The notes beneath the pieces were generated by a model that saw only the letters and a program-made list of their open reading frames with translations, ran no database searches and was not told the DNA's origin. Positions 1 through 7,611 of a stretch of 10,317 bases of DNA are shown piece after piece. Positions within the stretch are counted from its first letter, which is position 1. Each line of letters starts with the position of its first letter. The DNA is from Asterionellopsis glacialis (Eukaryota; Bacillariophyta; Plagiogrammaphyceae; Rhaphoneidales; Asterionellopsidaceae): NCBI GenBank assembly GCA_014885115.2, contig WKLE02004402.1:1-10317 (forward strand). Reading direction: 5' to 3'. A program made the position numbers and the translations under genes.

Positions 1-856
1 GAATTTCAGTGACGCACAAATTTTTTTGATTGACTGACGGACAGACTTTTTCCCGGAGTAGCTTGAACTTCCTTTCTGATGTGTGCCCTTCTGCGGTTGC
101 TTCGTTTCCTTTCGCTTGGTGTGGTGCCTTGTCATCGTTAAAAAGGTTTTTCCTTACTCTGCCCTTTCCCGTTCTAGTGGTAGTGGTTGACTCAGAGTCC
201 TCTTCCATCAATGAATTGTCTTCTTTGCGAGACGCGTTGCTCGTCTGACTACTTTCTTTGCTCTGTTCCCATTCAAATTCTTTTTCGCTGCCACTCTCAC
301 TGTTATCCTTCTGTTCTTCTACTGCTTCTTCTCGTAGTTCCTCGACAGATTCTGTGTCAGATAGGGATTCCTCGCTGTCGGACGACTCGACGATGATTGG
401 TTTGTCCTTTTTCTTGCTTTTGAAGGGTTTGTTTTTCTCTTCTGTGACCGATCGTACCTTGTGTTTGTTCGTTGCGTCTTTCGTCTTCTTTTCGGACGAA
501 CTGTTGCTTTGTTTTGGGGTTTGGTCAACTACGTTGATATTACTTCCCGTGGTCTCCTTGATCGCATCTGCATACGACTTTCTCGTAGGCATGGAGGGCG
601 TAGGTGTTCTGGTTAGTTTACTTGCGATAGAAGCATACGAGGGTCGACCGCCATTGGTTACATTTTTTCCCTTGTTGTTGTCAAGGATATTAACGTTGCT
701 ACTGTTTGTCCTCCGTTTCGCTCCTAACTTCGTCCTTTTACCTCCTTGACGTCTCTGAGGTGAAACATTGGGTGCTTTGTTCCTCTTCGTTGCTTTGCTC
801 TTGTCGTTAACTTCCATGAAGTCGTCAAGGGACCGTTGTTTGCCTGTTTCCGTCAT
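1..856 (-). CDS. Lysine/serine/glutamate-rich disordered protein, partial (runs off left edge)
   Basis: The minus strand is open from 922 to the window edge. The only in-frame ATG below the upstream stop (TAG at 923-925) is at 856, which gives 285 codons without a stop, so the true 3' end lies outside the window. The protein begins MTETGKQRSLDDFMEV. Residues 17-50 form a strongly basic region. Two related short motifs follow, PSYASIASK near residue 72 and KSYADAIK near residue 93. A long K/S/N-rich stretch contains an acidic serine tract at about 156-175 (SSDSEESLSDTES), which looks like casein-kinase-2-type sites. I see no folded domain, signal peptide or membrane segment. Composition suggests a nuclear, nucleic-acid-binding or scaffold-type protein, or the N-terminal part of a larger one. 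A retroelement ORF1/Gag N-terminus is an alternative, because SYA-type motifs with basic disordered tails occur there. I do not recognise the family. That it is coding is supported by length and coherent composition. Confidence 0.7.
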   Translation of the reverse strand, partial: MTETGKQRSLDDFMEVNDKSKATKRNKAPNVSPQRRQGGKRTKLGAKRRTNSSNVNILDNNKGKNVTNGGRPSYASIASKLTRTPTPSMPTRKSYADAIKETTGSNINVVDQTPKQSNSSSEKKTKDATNKHKVRSVTEEKNKPFKSKKKDKPIIVESSDSEESLSDTESVEELREEAVEEQKDNSESGSEKEFEWEQSKESSQTSNASRKEDNSLMEEDSESTTTTRTGKGRVRKNLFNDDKAPHQAKGNEATAEGHTSERKFKLLREKVCPSVNQKNLCVTEI

Positions 857-1458
857 CGTCGTTGTCGTTCTACTACTTCCTACGTCGATCGAGATGCCAA
901 TGCTACTTTTTAGTACTCTTGTCTACGGGATTCTACGTGTTTTGGAAATCTCGTCTACGGGAGAAGTTACAACAAAGCAGGACTAGTAGAACAACAAAGA
1001 GAAACTTCATGGTGGGTGTCAAAAAAATCTTTGGCGATTATCAGTAATGACGAAATACACTTGCAAAGCAAGACACTATGGACTTTTAAAGAAGACAACA
1101 AAAAATGCTGCTATCCGTTGAATGTGCACCAATAATTATTATTACTAATTTCCGTTGAAAGTGGTTTCAGTATAGCGTTTTTCCTTCAAACTGAGATGTG
1201 TTTTATCTTTTGTACCATGAAAATTTATGTACATTCTTGGTAATGTTAAGCATTGTACCCTTGGATTATCTTTTATTTATTTACCTGTATGTCCATACAT
1301 AGACTGTACTCTTGCTAGTACAGCCGCCCATCTTTCGAACGACACAGGACAGTGATGCCCTCACAGAGGGAAAAGAAAAAAGCGAAGCACACCCAGCATC
1401 GACGACAGAGGATTCGTGATTTATCTCGCCAAAGACAGGTCATTTACCTGTTGTCGCG
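857..1458. promoter_or_regulatory. Divergent intergenic region with presumed promoters of both flanking genes
   Basis: About 600 bases lie between two start codons pointing away from each other, so the 5' UTRs and core promoters of both genes must be here unless there are upstream exons. The stretch is AT-rich in the middle (about 1120-1300) and purine-rich near 1365-1390. I found no clear TATA box at a convincing distance and no long open frame with coding character. The small open frames here read as simple A/T- or C/T-rich sequence. Confidence 0.45.
1435..1451 (+). other. Short perfect inverted repeat just before the SET-gene start
   Basis: ACAGGT (1435-1440) and ACCTGT (1446-1451) form a perfect 6-bp inverted repeat with a 5-base spacer, ending 7 bases before the ATG at 1459. 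It could be a weak 5' UTR hairpin or a two-half-site protein-binding element. A stem this short can arise by chance. Confidence 0.25.
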
Positions 1459-4400
1459 ATGGTAAAACACTCTTACACTACGCCCAAGCGTGTATTATGT
1501 CGACCTAAAGTATTGATCCTCTTTTGGTCAGTTTTTCAAGTTGTGGCCTTGGCACATTTAGAGGAATCTTGTGTGAATTCGGCAACGACGAAGACGGCGA
1601 CAACTGCTGGTGAAACGAATTCGAAAAGCAATGATACGAACATCTGTGAAGAAGACTCGAACAGTGAGGAATGTCAGAGGTCAACAAAAGGAACCGAATC
1701 AAAAACTTCCCATCAGCCTGTATTAGAATGTGGATTATTCCTAGCAGAGTCTTCCATTCCGAATGCAGGTTGGGGAATGTACACAGGCAAATCACTTGTA
1801 GAAGACGAAGTTGTTGGCCCGTTAGATGTTGTAGTGAATATTCCTGATCAAGAAACTAATATGGAACGTCGTGCTAATATTGGTATGGGTCTACCTTCGT
1901 GGGTAATGACTGAATATTTTTGGAACCCTCGATGGAATGGTGCACATTATGAATCTGAAGATGTTGATACGATTATTCCAGGATTTGGTATGTTGGCCAA
2001 CTCACATACAGGATTAGTTAATGTAGATAACTTTGGAAGTGTTACAAAGAAAGCCCCTAAAAGTCGTGCAGAACCTGAAGCTGGAGCATATTCATATCAT
2101 GGAGATTTGACCTTCCGTACAACAGAAGATGTTGTACAGGGTATGGAATTATTTGTTGAATATGGTGACAGTTGGTTCCGTGATCGTCATCGTATATTTG
2201 GAGAGGATTTGCCTCTTTCTGATGACTATGTCACAGCAGATAATCTTTTGAAGGATTTTTATAACTTGGTAGATGGAAATTTAGATTCTGATTTTGCAAA
2301 GGATTTCTGGGTACTTTGGACACATGATTTGAAGAACACTACAAGTCCTCGAGTCCGTAAAGCTCTCCCTGATGATCTGAAAAATGTGAAAAAGGTCATA
2401 GAGATTGGCACAGCTATGCAATCAGTTCCAAACGTGATTCGATCAATGGATTGGTTGTACGAGAATGGTTTGTGTCTTGACCACATTAAAGCTGGGCCTT
2501 CCACAATACCCCGAGCTGGAACGGGTGCTTTTGCAAGTCGTAATCTACCGAAGGGCATCATGGTCTCCCCAGCACCTTTGGTTCATATCCATAAAGGTCA
2601 CCTCGACATTTTGCTTACAGATCCAAATGAAAAATCCAAAGTGCATTGGAAGGGAAGCAATTTACTTATGAATTATGTATATTCACACCCTTCATCGAAC
2701 TTAGCTTTTTACGCATATTCACCTGGTACAAATTTAATTAATCATGCACCCACAAAGGAACAAGCGAATGTTGGGCTCCGATGGTCATCTCAAATGACAA
2801 ATCCGGAATGGATGAAGCTTTCAACGGAAGATGTTTTGCATCACAACAAAAAAACAGGCCTAATGATGGAATTTGTCGCTCTAAGTGATATCGCAGCTGG
2901 TGAAGAGATCTTGATCGACTACGGTGACGAGTGGGAAGAAGCATGGAATAATCACAAAAAGAACTGGAAACCACCACATGACGTGGATTCCTACGTACCT
3001 GCCCATGTACTAAACGAAGAAGAAGAAGTTTTACGAACGATCGATGAAGAGAGTTATCCATCTAATGTTATGATGGCATGTTGGATTGATAGTTATAATT
3101 TGGGAGAACCATTTGAGATTGACGACGACGATGAAGACGCTGAAGAAGAATACGCTTGGTCATATTCTGGAGAAGGTATGTTTAGGCACACAGACCAATC
3201 CTTGGAGTGTGAGATACTACATCGAGATTCCAGGCTCAATAAGTACAGCGCAAGAATATTCCGGGATGATGACGAATCCATTTTGGTTCACGATATTCCT
3301 AGAGAAGCAATCGTTTTCGTTGATTTGGCGTACTCGGCAGATGCATACCTTCGACAAGCGTTTCGTCACCCCATAAAACTTCCTGATGAGATGATTCCCG
3401 ATGTGTGGAAAGATGTTGAGCACGACATGGATACTTGTGGTCTATTTATGGCAGAATCATCTATTCCTAATTCTGGTCTTGGAATTTATGCAGGGAAAGG
3501 CATCGAGAACTTGGCCAATGTTGCCCAGCCAGATATAAGTATTCCAGTAGAGGATCTGGAAGTCAATCGGAAATGGCGAAATTTTCATGAGTATGGGTAC
3601 GATATACAACAGCCGGATTGGCTTTTTGAGCATTACTACTGGCAGCCTCAAAATTTAGGCCAAACATTCGAAGCCGACGAAGTCCAATCTATTGTTCCAG
3701 GATTAGGTACGCATTTAATTACTTTACATTGGCATACTTTATTTCCACTTTTATGCAATCACTTACACTTTGCATGCTGTATCAATTTTAAATCATCCAT
3801 AGGTATGTTAGCTAATAGCCACACTGGCCTTGTCAATACTCACATGCGTCGTCCAGCTCTAGAGGGCTTTGGCATGACACCATCTGAAGATCCCAGTGCA
3901 GGGACGTTTTCTAACTATCACGGTGTAACTTGGTGGGCCAATGGATACATCCCGGCAGGTATGGAAATCTTTGTCGGTTACGGTGAGAACTGGTTCAAGC
4001 ATCGCGAAAAGGACCTTGGGATTGTTCCTTTTTCTGGTGACTTCGAGGAAGCCGATCGTTTGCTAAGAGACTTTTGGGAGAAAATTGACAAAGATCCGGA
4101 TTCGGCACTTGCTAAGGAATTATGGGAGGTTCTTTGGATGGAAGGTACCTACCAAGAAAATGACCGTGTCCGAATCGCGATGCCTCGTGATCTGAAGGAT
4201 TTGGCAAAAGCTGTGGAAGGCGGAACGGCTCTGTTTTCCGTTCCTAATGCAATTCGTGACTCTTCGTGGTTGGAAGAGCATGGTCGGTGTCTAGATAACA
4301 TACGACCTGGGAAATCTTCAATACCAGAGGCTGGCAATGGTGCATTTGCAAAAAGAAGAATGAAAGCGGGTGATATTGTCGCACCAGCACCAATGATCCA

Positions 4401-5268
4401 TATCGATCGGAAGGACTTGGAAGTTTATGACTCGGAAGAGTTTGATGATCCGAACGCCCCGGCATGGTTAGTTGGCCACCAGATACTAATGAACTACTGC
4501 TTTGGTCACCCTGACTCTCCAATGTTATTATTTCCCTACTCGCCTATTGTGAACTACATCAATCACGATCATGAAGATTTCAATGTGAAGCTGCAGTGGT
4601 CATCCATGCCAAATCACCGAGAAGACTGGTTGAATAGATCGGTTTCGGACTTGATGAAGGAAGAGTTTGCTGGTCTCATCATGGAATTCGTAGCTACCCG
4701 TGATATTGAGCCGGGTGAGGAAATCTTGCTCGATTACGGAGAATTATGGGACAACAATTGGGATGATTACAATGATAACTGGGAACCCTCGGAAGATATA
4801 GACGAAGAGCATGTATCTGCCTACGATTTAAATGATCATTTCACGAAGGTAAGGACCATTGACGAAGAGCCATATCCTGGCAATATCGCTACAAAATGTT
4901 TTATCAGAGACCATTTAGACAAAAAGAATACCGAAGCTGTTACTACGGACTGGGGAGATGCAATGAAATGGGTGAATGGGTTTGAATTGTTCCGGACGTC
5001 AGAAGCAGCTTATCCATGTGAAGTGCTTCGTCGTTACGAAGTAACTGGTGTTTCCGATAACGCCGATAACATTGAGCCGCATGCAGATTACTATACAGTG
5101 CGTGTGAACGTAGAAAAGGACCAAACATGGCTTGTTGTGGATGTCCCAAGAATTGCTATAGAGTTCTTTGATGTTTCATACTCAAGTGATATGTTCCTCC
5201 GGAATACATTTCGCCAGGAAATTGGAATACCACACGAAATCTTCCCAAAAGCTTGGCTTTATTATTAA
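1459..5268 (+). CDS. Secretory-pathway protein with tandem SET modules (putative protein lysine methyltransferase)
   Basis: The frame has 1269 codons, or 1237 after removal of the likely 96-nt intron at 3707-3802. Residues 1-32 are a signal peptide or anchor: a basic n-region, a hydrophobic core at 18-32, and an ALA cleavage motif before His33. An S/T-rich linker leads to two copies of one module. Copy 1 has a SET-like domain (91-250; ANSH at 180-183, EYGD at 234-237), a second SET domain (339-500; NLINH at 425-429, GEEILIDYG at 481-489) and a C-terminal domain (524-653). Copy 2 starts at Cys660 and repeats the order (GYGE in the first SET; NYINH at 1032-1036 and GEEILLDYG at 1086-1094 in the second, unspliced numbering). 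Family knowledge: SET domains transfer methyl from SAM to lysine using the NH and Y motifs. No post-SET Cys cluster, ER-retention tail or plastid ASAF motif is seen. NDT, NTT and NRS sequons are present. Methyltransferase activity is inferred; the secretory N-terminus is well supported. The stop is TAA. Confidence 0.88.
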   Translation: MVKHSYTTPKRVLCRPKVLILFWSVFQVVALAHLEESCVNSATTKTATTAGETNSKSNDTNICEEDSNSEECQRSTKGTESKTSHQPVLECGLFLAESSIPNAGWGMYTGKSLVEDEVVGPLDVVVNIPDQETNMERRANIGMGLPSWVMTEYFWNPRWNGAHYESEDVDTIIPGFGMLANSHTGLVNVDNFGSVTKKAPKSRAEPEAGAYSYHGDLTFRTTEDVVQGMELFVEYGDSWFRDRHRIFGEDLPLSDDYVTADNLLKDFYNLVDGNLDSDFAKDFWVLWTHDLKNTTSPRVRKALPDDLKNVKKVIEIGTAMQSVPNVIRSMDWLYENGLCLDHIKAGPSTIPRAGTGAFASRNLPKGIMVSPAPLVHIHKGHLDILLTDPNEKSKVHWKGSNLLMNYVYSHPSSNLAFYAYSPGTNLINHAPTKEQANVGLRWSSQMTNPEWMKLSTEDVLHHNKKTGLMMEFVALSDIAAGEEILIDYGDEWEEAWNNHKKNWKPPHDVDSYVPAHVLNEEEEVLRTIDEESYPSNVMMACWIDSYNLGEPFEIDDDDEDAEEEYAWSYSGEGMFRHTDQSLECEILHRDSRLNKYSARIFRDDDESILVHDIPREAIVFVDLAYSADAYLRQAFRHPIKLPDEMIPDVWKDVEHDMDTCGLFMAESSIPNSGLGIYAGKGIENLANVAQPDISIPVEDLEVNRKWRNFHEYGYDIQQPDWLFEHYYWQPQNLGQTFEADEVQSIVPGLGTHLITLHWHTLFPLLCNHLHFACCINFKSSIGMLANSHTGLVNTHMRRPALEGFGMTPSEDPSAGTFSNYHGVTWWANGYIPAGMEIFVGYGENWFKHREKDLGIVPFSGDFEEADRLLRDFWEKIDKDPDSALAKELWEVLWMEGTYQENDRVRIAMPRDLKDLAKAVEGGTALFSVPNAIRDSSWLEEHGRCLDNIRPGKSSIPEAGNGAFAKRRMKAGDIVAPAPMIHIDRKDLEVYDSEEFDDPNAPAWLVGHQILMNYCFGHPDSPMLLFPYSPIVNYINHDHEDFNVKLQWSSMPNHREDWLNRSVSDLMKEEFAGLIMEFVATRDIEPGEEILLDYGELWDNNWDDYNDNWEPSEDIDEEHVSAYDLNDHFTKVRTIDEEPYPGNIATKCFIRDHLDKKNTEAVTTDWGDAMKWVNGFELFRTSEAAYPCEVLRRYEVTGVSDNADNIEPHADYYTVRVNVEKDQTWLVVDVPRIAIEFFDVSYSSDMFLRNTFRQEIGIPHEIFPKAWLYY
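1729..5265 (+). repeat. Internal tandem duplication of a SET/SET/C-terminal module
   Basis: Unit 1 runs from Cys91 (1729-3435) and unit 2 from Cys660 (3436-5265), an offset of 569 residues. Parallel landmarks in the same order show the duplication: CGLFLAESSIPNAG and CGLFMAESSIPNSG; MLANSHTGLVN in both; IRSMDWLYENGLCLD and IRDSSWLEEHGRCLD; LIMEFVA or LMMEFVA before GEEIL; RTIDEE-YP in both; DIPREAI and DVPRIAI; AFRHPIKLPDE and TFRQEIGIPHE. Unit 1 passes directly into the first Cys of unit 2 with no second signal peptide, as expected for fusion of two gene-length copies. Unit 1 alone carries an acidic insert (about residues 555-565). Confidence 0.9.
3707..3802 (+). other. Probable 96-nt spliceosomal intron, in frame and stop-free
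   Basis: Within the second module the conserved motif VPGLG / MLANSHTGLVN is interrupted by 32 codons of hydrophobic, non-conserved sequence. Unit 1 reads IPGFGMLANSHTG with no interruption. The interruption starts GTACGC and ends CATAG. Removing 3707-3802 joins GGA TTA G to GT ATG and restores G-L-G-M-L-A-N in frame. The length is divisible by three and contains no in-frame stop, so both spliced (1237 aa) and retained (1269 aa) forms are open. A TAGGTA direct repeat spans both splice junctions. Confidence 0.85.
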
Positions 5269-5504
5269 GAATTATTATACTAGCTTGCTTCTATGAACTT
5301 TTGTCCATCGAAGCTAATTTGATATGCTGTTTCAAAGTTCATTTTCTGATTCACAGTATTTTTCCTTTAGAGAAGACGTGGCTTCTGCACTTGATAGGCT
5401 TACACGAGTTAGTATGCTAGTAAGAGCGTGCCGAAATGGATTCAAAAACTTGTCTACAGTTGTCATCTTCTGTAGTCTCTTATTGTGTTCACTATGTAAT
5501 ATAT

Positions 5505-6209
5505 TTAACTACTATCTAGATAATCACGTCGACAGCTTGGACAAGTGGAATATGCCATTAACCGATCTACAATGCATTCTTTATGAAAGGCGTGGACACA
5601 TTGCTCGTTTGGAGACCATCATACTTCTTCTCCTTCCTTATAATCCATCAATCATATATCACAACCTGTTGGGGTTTCAACATCGGATGATACTGTAGTC
5701 CATGAACATAAGGAGTTCGCAACTGCACGAGTAACAAAGTTACGTTTTGGACCATTGCTATCACGCCGAGTAGAATTTGTACACCGAAGAGTCTCAGCGA
5801 TATTTTCTGTGTCATCCATAACACCACTACTAGCACTAGTAATGGTCGGATTGTTATTGTTGTCAGAGTTGGTCTCACCTTGTTCAGTAGTGCCATTGTC
5901 ATGCACAACAGATTGTCTTTCTGAAAACTCAATCAATCTTTTCAAATTTTTGGCACCATCATTACTATTATTTGCCAAAATTTAAAATTTTGCGAATGAT
6001 TAATCGGTCTTCAATGGACGCTTGTCTAGCTCTTTCAATATCATCGGCATCATGGGATGTGCTGGTGACCTCAACATTCTTGTTGTTGTTATCGCCATCA
6101 TTAGATTTGTTAGCGTTATAACATCCAAGCAAGAGGATACAAAAAGCAATGATTACAGTATACCTCCTAAAAATCCAGCGACACTAATACCAGAATTATC
6201 ATCAGTAGT
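5505..6209 (-). pseudogene. Transmembrane RING-H2 finger protein (E3 ubiquitin ligase type), decayed
   Basis: Read on the minus strand. A short frame (6209-6156) gives DDNSGISVAGFLGG. A 1-nt shift leads to a hydrophobic helix (VIIAFCILLLGCYN, about 6159-6118) and an N/D-rich stretch ending ERARQASIEDRLIIRKIL. A second 1-nt shift near 5980 enters an N/S/T-rich linker and then the RING-H2 finger at 5663-5532, up to a TAA at 5505-5507. RING ligands seen are Cys at 5661-5663, NEQC-V-H-AF-H-KE-C, and CPSC. The second ligand of the first CxxC (CDI-x) is a TGA codon (5652-5654), and another TGA lies at 5619-5621 before WSPNEQC. No in-frame ATG exists for the first segment, so the 5' end is lost. RING-H2 proteins of this layout are usually membrane-anchored ubiquitin ligases. 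With two shifts, two TGAs and no start it is most likely dead. A missed intron could explain one shift. Confidence 0.72.
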
Positions 6210-6493
6210 TTAATATAAGTGTTAGAGTTTATTTAATGACATACATTATCTACTATGGGGGTGTCGTATTCTTCATAACAACGACATGCAGGATAATCAA
6301 TTCGATACACATACGAGTTAACCGCTGGATACTGATAATAACGGTTCTCGCCATTAACTCTTGCTTAACTATCGCATTCTGCGATCAACCCCGAAATGGA
6401 ACTAATCTGTAATTCTCACAATTTAACCTTATTAGAATTTTATATCTATCATCCACTACGATACGCCATTCTGATCAGAGAGCTCGTTACTCG
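6210..6493. other. Gap before the gag relic; possible degraded LTR and leader
   Basis: This AT-rich stretch holds no coding frame. It lies between the truncated 5' end of the RING relic and the first gag ATG at 6494, where a 5' LTR and primer-binding leader would be expected. TGTTAGAG at 6220 is a plausible LTR start, and ATCAGAGAGCTC near 6474 loosely resembles the ATCAGAGC part of a Met-tRNA primer-binding site. No matching LTR end with inverted termini was found, so the assignment is tentative. Confidence 0.25.
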
Positions 6494-7611
6494 ATGTTAA
6501 CCAAAACAAATCCTTACCATAAGAAATTAACTATTCAAGAGAAAAGAACAATACAAGCCCGAGTGAAAAATTGGGCAAAACAAGAACAAAGAAGAAAGAA
6601 AATTTAAACACACCACGAGTACAGGAAATACCAACAATTGAATTGACGGAATTGCTAGACTCTCCGAAAAGGAAACACGTACACCAACAAGAGAAATCCT
6701 TCATCTGCCCTCCAATTGAAACAAAACAACATTACGTTATTACAGGAATCGCTTTACCTCACACCTGCCAAAAGTGCGAAATTTATGAAGCCCACCTCAA
6801 ACTAATCCAAGCCCAATTTGAAGCTCTCAAGGGAGAGATCAATCACTTAAACAATTACGAACTCAATCAACATGAGTTGCAACACACTCCAAGCAGTTAT
6901 GATACCCTATAAATCAAAATATGACCTATCCACCATCAAAGAACAAGAATTGAGACAAGAGTTTGATGATGGCACGATGAAGAAAATCAAGGTACTGATA
7001 TATGAAGGTGAACAAATCGAAGGAGCACTTTGTACACTCACCGAATTTTGAGAAGCCTGCATTGAGTTTGAATGGACCACAGAACAAGAAAAGAAATCAG
7101 GTTTCAGAAAACTACTACAGGGATCAGCCAAAGACGACTGGGATTTATCTAACGAACCTGACGATGATTTCAACACCATCAAGGACAACTGGCTCAAAAC
7201 GTTCATAACTTTTGAAGACCAAGATTCCCAACAAGAATATATTGAAACTCTCTTCAAGGACTACAGTTCCACAGCTAGACAATTTTACCAACGACTACGA
7301 ATCATGGTGAAATATTATCGTGAAATGCCACACAATACCGAAGAAATTACAGATACTAAAATCAAGAACATCATATTTAAAGCCATGCCCAGTGCCTTCC
7401 AGAACGACTGACATAAGGCAGGCAAACATTTAGCATCCAGCAACATCATGGAAATGGTGCACTACATGGACACATTGAAGTCCATTCACGATGCACCAAA
7501 CAATAATCAAAAAAGAGACCACATGAACAACTTGCACTATGCTGACAACAATTATTGAAAAGTGATAGAAAATATTGAAAATGGAGTAAAGTTTGTTAGA
7601 GTGAATAAAAT
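6494..7611 (+). pseudogene. LTR-retrotransposon Gag, frameshifted and truncated
   Basis: The first segment (ATG 6494, stop TAA 6605-6607) is a basic stretch, MLTKTNPYHKK onward. A frame change near 6600 continues it as a 100-residue segment ending at TAA 6910-6912. That segment holds HTCQKCEIYEAH, a possible zinc-binding H/C cluster, then a likely coiled coil (LIQAQFEALKGEINHLNN). A second frame change near 6900 enters a segment with Gag capsid features: EFEW, FRKLLQGSAKDDWDL, IKDNWLKTF, ARQFYQRLRIMVKYY, FKAMPSAFQND, AGKHL and MVHYMDTL. In-frame TGA codons occur at 7049, 7409 and 7556. No CCHC zinc knuckle is seen; the frame is interrupted at 7611 by the LTR of the opposite-strand element. 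No Pol of its own lies in the window. Assignment to LTR-element Gag rests on motif order and is good; gypsy versus another clade is less certain. Confidence 0.68.

Noticed and set aside
258..749. 163-codon plus-strand open frame
   Set aside because: Ser/Leu/Phe-rich shadow of the purine-rich minus-strand coding frame; the minus frame is longer and has coherent protein character.
4847..4855. Strong 5' splice-site consensus (AAGGTAAGG) inside the SET gene
   Set aside because: Coding continues through it into the conserved RTIDEE-YP motif shared with copy 1, so it is not a used intron boundary in the main product.
5324..5698. 124-codon plus-strand open frame downstream of the SET gene
   Set aside because: It lies antisense to the RING-H2 finger, whose minus-strand ligand pattern is far more specific. 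The plus-strand peptide has no recognisable motif.
6220..6468. Full 5' LTR plus Met-tRNA primer-binding site for the gag element
   Set aside because: TGTTAGAG at the start and an ATCAGAG-like stretch after CA are suggestive, but there are no inverted termini, no partner LTR, and the primer-site match is only partial.
7594..7601. TGTTAGAG as the outer LTR edge instead of TGTGAG at 7612
   Set aside because: No CTCTAACA-like partner occurs near the integrase end, while TGTGAG at 7612 pairs perfectly with CTCACA at 8043-8048.
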